Source of the DNA: Parastagonospora avenae f. sp. tritici 18332-5
Taxonomy: Eukaryota; Ascomycota; Dothideomycetes; Pleosporales; Phaeosphaeriaceae
Length of the DNA: 64,000 nt
Direction: 5' to 3'
Assembly: GCA_022559985.1 (NCBI GenBank)
Contig: JAFJTR010000007.1
Coordinates: 701,023 to 765,022, forward strand
The position numbers were made by a program, and so were the translations under genes. Positions within the stretch are counted from its first letter, which is position 1; each line of letters starts with the position of its first letter. The notes below the pieces were generated by a model. The model was not told the origin of the DNA. It saw only the letters and a program-made list of their open reading frames with translations, and searched no databases. Below are positions 34,881 to 45,462 of this stretch, in pieces.

Positions 34881-36358
34881 CTAATTCGCACCTAAGGCGC
34901 TCAACGCGATACGCAGTTCTTTGACCGCGGTTGCTGCATCGTCGAAATTAAGAGCTGACATAGCCCACTTTGCGTGTTTTTGGGCTTCTGCAATGGAACG
35001 TTCATCGTCCCTGAATGGACCTTGAGATGATGCTGGATTCGGCGCAGATGGCTGAGCGTAAGGATTCTGTGGGGGTACCTGCGCATATGGCGCAGGAGCC
35101 TGAGGCGTCTGTCGCGGCGGTGGTTGAGCGACCTGTGGTGCCTGTTGAGGTGGCGCCGCGTATGGGTTCACGCCAGGAGGTGATCGGTAAGCGTTTTGAG
35201 GAGGCGGTGTTGGGAAAGAGTTCTGCGGAGGTTGTTGAGAGGGTTGCGCCATTATTGGTGGAGAAGCTGGATTCTGGTAGAAGCTTGCTGGGTCTGGAGC
35301 TTGAGGTGCTTGGGGTAAGGAAGAGTCGGTCGGTAGTGTGGACTGCCCTAGGCCTGATGTTTCGGGGTCGTCCATCATTGAAGGCGCGGTCGGGAGACTT
35401 GGCGCTGTGTTCTCTGCGGTGAAAGTTGGTGGAGTCATCCTAGGGAAATAGCCCCCGCCGGCCGATGTCGCAGAAGCGCGACGGGATGATGCGGGTTGCG
35501 ACATGGGAGAGACATCGTTGTGTGAGTTGTGTGCATAGCCCATGGGCGCTGAGGGGAGATTGGGTGGAGGCGAGACCTGCGGCGCAGATATGGTCGGCGA
35601 TGGCTGGGCGTTGGTGTTCGGCGCCGTTTCAACGTAGGGTTGATATGGGTTCTCGGGAGGCGGCCGTGAAGCGCTCTGGTTTATGCTTTGCACCTCTGGA
35701 TCATTTGGATCCAGCATAGGAGGCGAAGCCAGCTCTTCTGGTGTTTCCTTGACGGGGTTGGTGAGATTTGGGTCTTCGCCGGCTTTGATGGCCTTGAGGA
35801 TGCGCAGAGCGTGGTACTTTGCGTACTTTGTCTTCGATGTGATCTCCGGGTCGTCTTTCTTCCATATGGTCAGGATTTCGAGGAACGTGGAGGCAGCGAG
35901 CAGAGTGTCGACGGTGTTGCTGCAGCCCAGTCAGTACTCAGCTCAAGTCTTATATACTCATACGTACTTGGTGGCCTTGTCTTCTGTCATATCTTTATCG
36001 CCCTTGACAAAAGTCTGTAGTGCGAACTGCTCACAGTACGCGCTCGCAGCGACATCGTCTAGAAGTGCATCTTCACCGGGGTTGTGGGCCTTTGCTTGCT
36101 CCAGCTTCTCCATCAGGTCGGTCGTGTAGGCGGTGCATTCTTGGTCGGCCGAATGAAGCCCAGCAGCAATGATCTTCTGCACCATATGAAATCGTACTGA
36201 GTGAAGTTAGTATGTGTAGTGTGTAGCTAAGCGTGAACATGTGAAGACGACTCACACCAGTAGGTGATTATGGGCTTGAACTTCTCCAGCTGCGCCGCCC
36301 GTTTCGCAAAGGGCGCAAGCTGCAGGCTCTTGAGTTTGCCCGGAATTGCGTCCGCCAT
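34881..36358 (-). CDS. VTA1: VTA1, Vps4 cofactor in ESCRT-III recycling
   Basis: Three exons (36256-36358, 35968-36196, 34881-35919) give 456 residues. The N-terminal tandem MIT-like domain (about residues 1-160) begins LKSLQLAPFAKRAAQLEKF and contains YCEQFALQTF and FLEILTIWKK. A long Pro/Gln/Ser-rich linker follows. The last ~40 residues (RSIAEAQKHAKWAMSALNFD ... ELRIALSALG) are the conserved VSL domain that binds and stimulates the AAA ATPase Vps4. The protein acts at endosomes in late multivesicular-body sorting. Introns are 59 and 48 nt. It is divergent from the PDI gene, with only 294 bases between the start codons. Confidence 0.94.
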
Positions 36359-36652
36359 GGTTGTGGTTGTGAGTTGTTGGTATTGGCAGTGCGATGTGAA
36401 AGAAGAGTCAAGATAGCTCGAGGCAGATGTTGTCGCGCGGTGCCGTCATGTCGCATGTCGCATGAACCCTGTAAGTGAACCCCACACTTTCGAGCTATGG
36501 CCACTTGCTATGGTAAGAGCATCACGTCTGGTGAAGATGCCACCTTTCCAATCTAATTATGTGAGCTCTCCCGTACATAAACGCGCCGCAGTCGCCTTTA
36601 CTTCTCCAACTCCTCTTCTCGACCACACACAGTTCTTGCCTCAACCACGACA

Positions 36653-38172
36653 ATGGTGCGCACCGCAGCTCTGCTCGCGGCCACGGCTGCTTTCGCCCTC
36701 GATGTCAACGCCGAGAGCATGTACACCAAAAAGTCAGGTGTGCTCTCCATCAACGGACCGGACTATGACAGGCTCATCGCGAAGTCCAACTACACTTCTG
36801 TGGGTACTGCTGAATGATACCATGTGACTTCATGCTAACAATATCTCAGATCGTAGAGTAAGCTCGTCCAATCCACCACCTCCTCCCTTCTAACGACCCC
36901 AGATTCTACGCGCCATGGTGCGGTCACTGCAAGAACCTCAAGCCCGCATACGAAACCGCCGCCAAGTCCCTCGCCGGTATCGCCAAGGTCGCCGCCGTCA
37001 ACTGCGATGAGGAGATGAACAAGCCATTCTGCGGACAGATGGGTGTCCAGGGCTTCCCTACACTGAAGATCGTGCGCCCCGGCAAGAAGCCCGGCAAGCC
37101 AATCGTGGACGACTACCAGGGCGAGCGCACTGCCAAGGGCATCGTGAACGCTGTCAAGGACAAGGTGCGGAACTCGGTGAAGCGAGCAACCGACAAGGAC
37201 TTGGGCACGTGGCTGCAGGCAAACAAGGACAGCGCAAAGGCTATCCTCTTCAGTGATAAGGGAGTTGTGAGCGCTACCTTGAAGGCACTTGCGATCGACT
37301 TTGCCGGCATCGTGTCTATCGCACAGGTCAAGAAGACGGAGAAGGAAGCAGTCGAGAAGTTTGGCATCACCACGTTCCCCAGTCTGGTACTCCTCAAGCC
37401 TGACTCGGAGGAGCCTATCAAGTTTGACGGCAAGGTTGAGAAGGAAGCCATGGTCAAGTTCCTGTCGCAGGTGGCCCCACCGAACCCCGACTGCCCACCG
37501 CCGAAGGAGAAGAAGCCGAAGGCAAAGAAGGATGCCAAGAAGGACGCGAAGGCGTCCAGCAAGCTGTCCAAGGCCTCAGCCGCACACAAGTCTGAAGACG
37601 CATCCTCTGCCGCTGCGTCCGCCACCGAAGAGGTCGTCGAAGAGCCCGTCGTCCCCACCGAGTCGCCCGACCCCAACGTCAAGAGCGAGGACACGCCCGA
37701 GCCCATCGAGCTACCTACGGACAACGTCCAGCCCATCATCCCCTCCATCGCCGACGCTTCCGAGCTCCAAGCTCTCTGCCTGAACGAGCAGAGCAAGACC
37801 TGCATCCTCGCCGTCCTCCCCAAAGACGAGTCTTCAAGCACAATGGCCGATGTCATCATCGCACTCGCCAATATCCACAAGAAGCACGACACCGCATCGA
37901 GCCGCTTGTTCCCCTTCGTCACCGTTACAGACTCAAACCCTCTTGCCGCTTCGCTGCGCTCGTCGTTGAGCTTGGGCGGCGACGACCAGACTCACCTTGT
38001 CGCGACCCACGGTAAGCGCGCGTGGTACAAGAAGTACACTAGCAACGCGATGACGGCGGCTGAGGTCGAGGCTTGGGTCGATGCTATTCGCATGGGCGAG
38101 GGCAAGAAGGAGAAGCTGCCCAAGGAGCTTCTCGCAGGGGCTGAGAAGCAGCCTGAGCACAACGAGTTGTGA
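36653..38172 (+). CDS. Protein disulfide isomerase-related ER protein (P5/Mpd1-like)
   Basis: Three exons (36653-36799, 36850-36857, 36903-38172) give 474 residues. The middle exon is only 8 nt, yet it is needed to read SIVEFYAPWCGHC, with the CGHC redox site at Cys58 and Cys61. Residues 1 to about 17 are a signal peptide. One active thioredoxin domain is followed by a second, CxxC-free thioredoxin-like region (about residues 155-280) with the cis-Pro loop FGITTFPSLV, then a Lys/Ala-rich linker and a third divergent region. The chain ends in HNEL, close to the HDEL ER-retention signal. It should oxidise or isomerise disulfides in the ER lumen. Confidence 0.92.
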
Positions 38173-38378
38173 GCGTTGCTTTCGTAGAGAACGTGGATTA
38201 GAGCGAGTTTTGTGTATAAAATGGGATGAGTCTATGATCTGAGCATAGAGCGTGTATATCTTCATGTGATGTGTTTATTTGATTTTCATGTAAGCTGTGA
38301 CAACGCTGTCCAAATGTCGAACAAAATATATGGTCCTCGCAGCAACAAAAGTCTGCAAGTTGTGTATTTTTTTTGGTT

Positions 38379-38403
38379 GGACGAGATGGGAACAGAACCC
38401 ACG
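38379..38403 (-). other. Degenerate tRNA 3' end (T-arm plus acceptor strand)
   Basis: On the minus strand this reads as a T-stem that can still pair (GTGGG with CCCAT), a loop that has lost the invariant TTCRA, and an acceptor-like CTCGTCC. It looks like a tRNA relic. No matching 5' half was found nearby. Confidence 0.3.
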
Positions 38404-38921
38404 AAAAACCGCCACTTACTTTGCGTTATCAAGAATACCACAGCTGTCTCTAGTACCCCAGCTGCACACTCTCACACGCTACTTCATGCTCCTCGAAACC
38501 CATCGACGACGCCTTTACTCTACAGCACTGCGAAGCAGCAAAGTGATACGACGGCGCACGGTCTAGATCGAAATGGTGAGAGGGGGATAAATCAGCGGCT
38601 GGGCTCGTTCACATCCCAACTTTGACTCTGCAAATGGCAGCACGAGGTCGATATACCTACGATGATCCATCTCCAAGCAGCGCCTGTGTTCGATGCACGA
38701 GGCATTGAGAAGGAGGAATGTCAATCCTCGACAGTGGAATCCCCACAGAAGTCGGTATCAATACGTTATAGCTACCCGATTTGCGGGGAAAACTGGCGAG
38801 CGCAGATTCTTGAGTCGAGCTTTGTGTTATGTACCGGTGGATGGAGAGGATGGAACACAGTTTTTGTTTACTCGGAACAGATTCTTGGGGAATTGGGTGC
38901 GCGGCATAGTGGTTAAGTTTC

Positions 38922-38968
38922 GGACGTGATGTGAATCGAGCAATTCCTGGACGTGGTGGGAATTGAAC
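38922..38968 (-). other. Two tandem degenerate tRNA 3' ends
   Basis: GGACGTG-nTGnGAA-nnGA-nC occurs twice, 27 bases apart (from 38922 and from 38949). On the minus strand each copy reads as a T-loop followed by CACGTCC. The second has TTCAATT with a broken T-stem (GTAAG against CCCAC). They resemble the 3' end of the tRNA gene at 40786-40975 and look like decayed partial copies. Confidence 0.35.
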
Positions 38969-39259
38969 TTACCCGACATATCTGGCCTTCCTCAAACAGC
39001 CGCCTTCTCTAGCCACCCACACATACCCAGTATACTTGCTCTCCACGCGTGTACGCCTTTTCCCCGGTGGTTCAATCGCTCTGCTCACACTCAGCGTACT
39101 ATTATAAAGCAGCGGACATCTTATGTACGAGCCTGGATGGATTCTATAGCCTCTCAGGACATTGGAAGTGCTGAAATAGCTTTGAAGGTAGACAGCTTGA
39201 CAGCTTGTAGCGCCGGGCGGTGCGCGATTTGGGCTTCCCTGTACCTCCGTGAACAGTCT

Positions 39260-40288
39260 TCAGTTTTTCGAAAGCGCTGGTGAGCTCTTTTCGGTGGGCG
39301 TGGGCCTTCGACTTGAGGTGCTTGTGCAGTTGTACCCTGCTCTATTTCTTTTTGCAGCGGCAGTCGGATCCAAGATGCACGCGAAACCCGAGGTAGGGCA
39401 CTCGGAGGCTGTAATGTACTGTTGCAAGAAAGCTATACGAGCATCAAGTGCATCGTTAGCAACTCTGCCTTTGGCTTCTTTTGGGTCTTCGCCTTCGTGT
39501 CCGACTCCGATGACGACAACTTCTTTGTCGTCTTCGAAAAAAATTCCAGGCATCTGGTTCGCCTTTCGGATTCCTAACAGCCTCATAGTCTTCGACCCGG
39601 TCTGGATCGATGTTGAGATCAGATCGCTCCTCGTCGACACCCTCATCAACGACAGCACCATTGTCATTTTCTCTCAGCAGACTAACGACCGCGGCTAGTC
39701 TCTTGCTTGTAACGATGTCTATCGCCTTGCGAGCTTTCTTAACGTTCTCGCGGACGGGTTTTGGTGCGCCGCCTCGAGATGCGGTAATGCCTCCACCGGC
39801 CGACTTGTCCTTCAGCAGCCCCCTCATCTCCTCTGCGATTTCCTCGAGCACTTGGCCGCGAAGCTTTTGCCGGATCTTCTTTAGTGCTGGTTTGCGCTCA
39901 TATGACGCTGCGTCGAGATATGCAGTACCTCGGCGGATTCTGGTGTGTTCGACGCCTTAAAATGTGCCTATGGACAGTCAGTGATGCTTTGTACATAGTC
40001 TTGGCAGCTCGAGCTTACTTTGAAAGCGTCCGCGAAGCTATGAGTGTATCCACGCTTTAGGGGAGTAGTTCCATCGAGTACGTCATGTAAGAAGGCGTAC
40101 GTGGCATCAATTGCCTTCTTCACACGCAGGGCTGAAGCAGCAAGCTCCGAGCCTCTCCTCTCACGATCGTAAATTCTGGCATCCATCGCCTTCCGTAGAT
40201 TGGTCTGATAGTCCTGAGGGCCAGAAGTCTGGTTGTACAGCGACTGGTTCGTTTGACGAAACAGGTTGCGTGTGTCCTCGCGCGACAT
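39260..40288 (-). pseudogene. Uncharacterised gene with two frame breaks
   Basis: From an ATG at 40288 a clean 90-codon first exon (SREDTRNLFRQTNQ ... SFADAFK) ends at a strong donor GTAAGC (40018). The continuation from about 39955 (EHTRIRRGTAYLDAASYERK ... VLEEIAEEMRGLLKDK) is open but in a phase that no acceptor near 39956-39968 can reach. It runs to a T7 run (minus strand) near 39537-39543, where dropping one T would continue in frame as EDDKEVVVIGVG until the stop at 39260. All three pieces are charged and helical and look like one protein of about 330 residues. Family unknown. Either a decaying gene or two sequence errors. Confidence 0.45.
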
Positions 40289-40778
40289 GCTTTCTCTGCA
40301 AGCAGTGTAGGCTTGGATGTCTATGTCTCCAACATTTGTCGTGTCATAATGCTCATGCGCATTTAACCGCCAGGGAGGAGCTTCCTCTAGTTAGCTTGCC
40401 CCAGGAGTTCCTAAGTGAATTTTAGCCCGGGTTGCGGCGAGTCTGCTGGTAGAAGGCCAGAAAGTTTGGACGCCGTGGGAGTTCAACATCCGGCCATGGT
40501 GCAACTAAGCCTCAGAAAACATGCGATACTTTCTCTCAAGCTTACGGTATGTATATATTCTCGGGTTGATTAGTCTGCGCAATCAATCGGGTGTGTTGCG
40601 ACGATGATTTGCGATCATGGTGTGTCACTGACCATCTACCCTGCATCGTCAGTGACCGATTTCTGCACCACCACCAATGTTATAGCCACCAAAAGTTGTC
40701 AAAAGCTGGACAAGATATACAAAAATTACACCCAGATGTCAAAAAAGAAAAAGATTTAATATAGAGGCCGTGACGGGC
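40289..40778. other. Intergenic, no gene recognised
   Basis: A 490-base spacer upstream of the frame-broken gene and downstream of the tRNA gene. Nothing distinct apart from A/T-rich tracts near 40720-40760. Confidence 0.5.
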
Positions 40779-40784
40779 AAAAAA
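40779..40784 (-). terminator. RNA polymerase III terminator
   Basis: Six T residues on the minus strand, beginning two bases past the tRNA discriminator base at 40786. Such runs are the standard Pol III stop. Confidence 0.75.
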
Positions 40785-40785
40785 G

Positions 40786-40975
40786 TGGACGCTGTGGGAA
40801 TTGAACCCACGACCTTTCACACATGGGCACGTGAAATGCGAAGCGAACTGATGATTTGTTAGGTGTGGATGCATGTGTGGGTGTGGTGGTTGAGCTTACA
40901 ATCATACCCCTAGACTGGCAATTGTTAGACGATGGCGCAAAGCTTGGCAATGAAGAAAATCTTACCCAAGCGCCC
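40786..40975 (-). tRNA. tRNA-Ala(CGC) interrupted by two GT-AG-type introns plus a canonical intron
   Basis: Read on the minus strand: exon 40966-40975 (acceptor 5' strand GGGCGCT, then T8 G9 G10); insert 40915-40965 (51 nt, GTAAGA...CTAAC...CAG); exon 40900-40914 (TCTAGGGGTATGATT, rest of the D arm); insert 40848-40899 (52 nt, GTAAGC...CTAAC...CAG); exon 40837-40847 (anticodon stem TTCGC, loop T T C G C A); canonical intron 40822-40836 (15 nt, after position 37); exon 40786-40821. Joined length is 72. Acceptor: seven pairs, with G3:U70, the alanine identity element. Anticodon stem: five pairs including one G:U. T-stem: five Watson-Crick pairs with loop TTCAATT. T8, A14, G15-C48, G18G19, A21, T33 and A58 are all present. 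The anticodon CGC also says alanine. A T6 terminator follows. The A box is split by the first insert. Confidence 0.85.
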
Positions 40976-41417
40976 GATTTATTTAAGGATGTGGATAATT
41001 CCAATTGATTGCATTATGTTGTGGCATTGCTGTGGGTTAAAGCAGCTCAGCACATGCGTAGGGCGTGGGACGCGGTTGAGATCAAGTTGGCAGGTAGAGA
41101 AATGGCGAGTGGGAGGGGCAAATGCAAAATGTTCTGCCCATGCGGGGTAGCAAGGTCAAATCCACCCGTCGAGCACGCGTGGGGCGGCAAGAGTTGAGAA
41201 CATCTTCACGGAACTGATAGGGAGTGGCGGGCATTTCATGATATGCATGTGTGGATTCTTTGAGATATACAGGATCTACTCAATCATGCCTGGAACTGCA
41301 CTGCTCACAACGTGCAGTCATAGCTCTCAGTGCCACCACCATCGATGGAACTTCACTGCTTTCTCCACGAGTTGCATTTATCAATTGACTAAGAATTCGA
41401 TCATCGCATGGAGGCTC
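40976..41417. other. Intergenic, no gene recognised
   Basis: A 442-base spacer upstream of the tRNA gene and downstream of the FAD monooxygenase. Nothing distinct seen. Confidence 0.5.
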
Positions 41418-43199
41418 TCAGTTCTCGTCAATCTCGAGCAGGCTATCAAAGCGATTGTCCCTCGCCGCCGCATACGCGTTCATCTTCTCATCAGCGCTTT
41501 CACTCTCATCAGTCTCTTGGTCGCGCCCACTGAGCCTCCCCATCTTCTTCAATACATCTTCTACGTTCCACGCGATGCGCTCTGCACCGATTCTCGCTCC
41601 CACCAAGTTCGGCGCACCAGGTCCGAGGCGCAGCCCGGCTAGTCTGCCTGTGACGAAGAGAGGCACTTCATCGTTCCACATCAGGTCATCATTGAGGCAT
41701 GGCAAGCCTCCGATTGTTTCGATTGGATGCTGCTGCTGGATGGTCTGCATGAACGGTATTGTCTCGATGTTTGATTGGATGCCGGTTGCGAAGACGATGT
41801 AATCAATCGAAGGGATACCTGCGTCGAGCGTCGAAGTCTCACATGCCCAAGTTTTCAACTGCTCATCCCAGGATGCCGACTGTAGTGTGGTGTGGGTATG
41901 GAGGGAGATCTTGCCGCTTGCTATATGCGTATCGAGGATTTTGCGGTACCGCGGTGTCATGCTGCCGCCATTTCTGGCTTGGGAGATCATCTCGAAGCGT
42001 TCTGAAGAAGGTCAGCACAGTTTGAATGACCCTAGATTGTGGAAGACAATACCTTCATCGGTATCTGCCGTCCAGAACTCCGCCTGCTTGAAGTTGCGGA
42101 ATTTGCCGACCCAGTCCAGATCCACGTCAAAGTACTTGACCTTCAATTCACCTCGTATCAGAAGCCAGACCTTACTCACACCGCGCTTGAGAGCAAGGTC
42201 GGCCAGCTGAGTGCTCGTCAAGCCGCCACCAATAATGAGCATTCTCGTCTGACGTCGAGCGTCGATCTTCGCCTTCACATGTGGCGGTGGAAATTGTTTG
42301 ATCTGCATCGCATGTGTGTAGCCTTCGTGTGGAGCAGGCGTTGGCAGACCAGCTATTGAAGGTACACAGGGTCCATTTCCAGGCCCAACAGCAAGTATAA
42401 CAACTCTTGCGTAACGAACACCCTTGTCAGTCGTAACACAGAAGACTTGGGCTTCTTCGTCTCCAAGGTCATCAGAGACGACACTTTCGACCTCTGCATC
42501 CTGAAACGATGCTACTGTATTGTACTCGATGTTTGTGGCTCGCTCCTGTGAGAGCATTTCCTTGCTTAATCTATAACGATGGATGACTTCGCAGCAGTGA
42601 GACGCAAACAAGCTGGTGCTTGGGGTGAAGTAGTCCTTGCGGTCCCTTTCATCGATGTCGGGCGTCCTTCCCAGAAATCTGCCTTTAGAATTGATGCGCT
42701 TCTTCTTCTTGTGTTTGCTCACTTCTTTGCCAGCACATCCCGGGAGTGCCTGCAGCTCTTTCGCTCGGTCTTGCTCGTAGGCATACGCAAGTAAGGCATC
42801 ACGGTCCGCTGGGTCAATCTGGAAGAACATGGGACTGCGCAGGTAGTTGATTCCGAAGGTCTTGAATAGTCGATTCCATTTTGCCATCCACTCATCACCG
42901 TCGGCGTCGAGCACTAGCATATCGAGTGCATCCTCGGTGGCGTATCCGGTGCAACCACATTCAGAAGTCTCTGGACTTGATGGGGGCGTGGGCAGCGAAT
43001 TTTTGTTGGTCCTATAGTTCTTAATGTTCATTTTTCGACCGTGCTTCTTGATCCAGTGGTAGCGTTGATGCTCGTCGTCAGTGAACGTTGCTGAAGGAGT
43101 GTGTTCGTGTAGTCTTGCAGCTGCTGCCAACCCGGCAGGGCCCGCTCCGATGATGAGGACGTCGTGTACGTGCATGATACTTTGATTTCTGTCTTGCAA
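41418..43199 (-). CDS. FAD/NAD(P)-dependent monooxygenase (L-ornithine N5-monooxygenase/OSGIN-like)
   Basis: Two exons (42053-43199, 41418-42001) with a 51-nt phase-1 intron give 576 residues. A second Met at residue 9 is an equally likely start. The N-terminus carries the FAD dinucleotide-binding motif (DVLIIGAGPAGLAAAARL). A second Rossmann motif for NAD(P)H is LIIGGGLTSTQLADLA, near residue 330. ATGIQ-type signatures (VFATGIQSN) follow before the C-terminal LFVTGRLAGLRLGPGAPNL. This is the layout of flavin N-hydroxylating monooxygenases of the SidA/IucD/OSGIN superfamily. A siderophore role is not implied: the rest diverges from SidA and no NRPS is in the window. Confidence 0.82.
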
Positions 43200-44234
43200 G
43201 AGGAAATCGGAGGGTCAAACATGAGGTATCGTTCTCAATGCCGTGTCAATTTCATGGTAGCCACCACATGTCGCACCCTGATGGCCATTGTCCATTCTCG
43301 GAACAACCAACATGGTGCTCCTCGCGTTCAATCGTATTACGAAGCCTTTAAGTGAAGACCGGCGACTTCATTGTGTCCATCGAAATGACATTGGCATTAG
43401 GCGTAGGCAAAATTCTTGCGCGCCTCTTCCTAACGAGAGGAGGTAAGGAGGTAGACTGTATGTATTCAAAGATCTCTATAGAACAGGTTAGAGTATCTTA
43501 TAGCTGCGTATCTATTCACGTTCCTCTAAGAGCATAGTAAGTATGCCTCAAAGAACTATCAGCTCTTATCGTGTAGGTGCAAAGCGGGCACGAACTTTGC
43601 CGCTGCCTAGTGTTAGCCAAAATGATTCTTTGACATGACTCCAATTTCGAGTGCATGATGCCCTTGCAAAAAGGAGACTTAGGTGGAAGGACTACAACAT
43701 TGAACTCAAGTCGAGAGTCAATTCGGAACCGAGCCTCTCTGGAAATTGTAGAGTGCGAATTGTGTTGATCATGTAAGCTAAAGTCCACCGATGCTGAATC
43801 TTGATCGGGTGCGTCTTCTTTGCGCGTGTGTTTCTTGCATGTGACATGTGGTCGCATCATGATGTGAACAACTAAAGAGGCGCGGACATGGCTTTCACAG
43901 AATGTTTGTACCTCGGTCGATTTGTAGTGAAAGTCGCGTGCGACGCGTTTGCTCCAAAGCGTTGACGCACGGACCTTGTACGTCACCCGAGTCACCCCGA
44001 ATTTCGGAGCTTCGTCCACTACACCGAGACTGGGTGCTCCTTTCCACTCGCCCGCTGCTCCCGGTTGGATTGAGCGCGCAATTGATCGATTTTGGAGTGA
44101 GGAGGATTAATTCTGGGCATTATCGTTGCCGGCTCGCGATCCGTTCGGTTTTCGGCAACCCGCATCAAGCTCGCATCTTTCCGAACCTGCGGAACGATCA
44201 ACAAAACATCATCGTAATCGTAACACGAGCTTCA
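43200..44234. other. Intergenic, divergent promoters
   Basis: About 1 kb between divergent genes. A 167-codon minus-strand open frame (43516-44019) has no recognisable domain and is not called. Confidence 0.5.
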
Positions 44235-45439
44235 ATGGTTTCAGGCGCCAATGTGGGTGTAATATCCCATCATCATGTTCAACATTGCTGACTTTGCGTA
44301 GGATGCGAACACACCAGCAATAGTTTCGCTCGCCGCGGGTGGAGTTGCTGGTGGTGTAGAGGGATTCATATCGGTGTGCAGCAACGAACCCAATGGAGAA
44401 AGAGATCGCGTGACTGACTGACTGCCAACCAAGTACCCTCTTGAATTCGCGAAGACAAGAGTGCAATTAAGGCAAGAGAAAGGCGTACCGACACCACGTA
44501 ATCCATTTTATGTCGTTCGGCAGGTCTACCAAAAAGACGGTATTCGGGCTGTGTACAAAGGCTGTGGGCCTCTTGTTCTTGTGAGTCATTATTTCTCCTA
44601 TCTTTTGGCAATTTTTGGAAGCTTGGATTCTCTGTTTGCTGCCGGTGGGGCCGTTATAGGAGGAATTTGATCATGTGTCGGTCGCTTGTACCAACTCCGT
44701 TGCGAACAAGGCCAACGCATATCACAGGGATCAATAGGCAAAGATGGCGTACGGTTCCTCTTCTTCGACCAAATCAAGGAAGCTTTCGCAGATCCTGAGA
44801 CCGGCTCGCTATCACCTATCCGGAACTTATTAGCAGGCATGACTGCTGGGATTGCTGCGTCAGCAACAGCTGTAACGCCATCAGAACGCATCAAAACAGC
44901 AATGATAGACGATGCACGGCATGAGAAGCGCTTCAAGTCCGGCTGGCACGCTACCACGACCATCTGGAAAGAGAATGGCATCTTGGGGCTGTATCGTGGT
45001 TTCATTGGAAACACATTGAAGCAGGCGTCAGCTACCGCTTTCCGTATGGGTACTTACAACGTTCTGAAAGGTACGTCTCTCCGAAAAGTAGCATAAGGCC
45101 TTCCACTTACGCAGGTACTTAGACTTCGAGAAGAAGAGAGATATTAAGCAGTCCACTGCAGTAAATTTCGCAAATGGATCTGTTGCTGGAGTGGTAACTA
45201 CTCTTACAACCCAGCCTTTTGACGTCATCAAAACGCGAAGTCAGAGCGCTGTCGGCACAAGTACCACCGAAGCTGTGAAGAGCGTTATCCTGGACTACGG
45301 CATGCGAGGCTTCTGGAAAGGCACGACGATGAGATTGGGTCGAACTGTGTTCAGTGGTGGAATACTGTTTACAAGCTACGAAGCAGCTGTTAAGCTGATA
45401 ATGCCGCTGTATGGTGGGCATGGTAACTTCCTATACTGA
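44235..45439 (+). CDS. Mitochondrial carrier, tricarboxylate/citrate type
   Basis: Five exons: 44235-44258, 44302-44373, 44434-44580, 44728-45070 and 45123-45439, giving 300 residues. The three carrier repeats carry the PX[DE]XX[RK] signatures: YPLEFAKTR, TPSERIKT and QPFDVIKTR. The repeat arrangement (AAGGVAGGVEG early, DGVRFLFFDQIK after repeat 1) matches the Ctp1/SLC25A1 citrate carrier branch, which exchanges citrate for malate across the inner mitochondrial membrane. The start MVSGANVGD is an 8-codon exon joined in phase 0; intron 1 is only 43 nt. Substrate is inferred from family resemblance only. Confidence 0.87.
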
Positions 45440-45462
45440 TACCCGTGTTGTGAAAAACACAA

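Larger units (their letters stand above)
38173..39259. other. Intergenic with tRNA-like debris
   Basis: About 1.1 kb without a protein gene. It contains the minus-strand tRNA-like segments listed separately at 38379-38403 and 38922-38968. Confidence 0.5.

Noticed and set aside
43516..44019. Minus-strand frame of 167 codons between two divergent genes
   Set aside because: No recognisable motif, irregular composition, and it fills the expected promoter region of two real genes.
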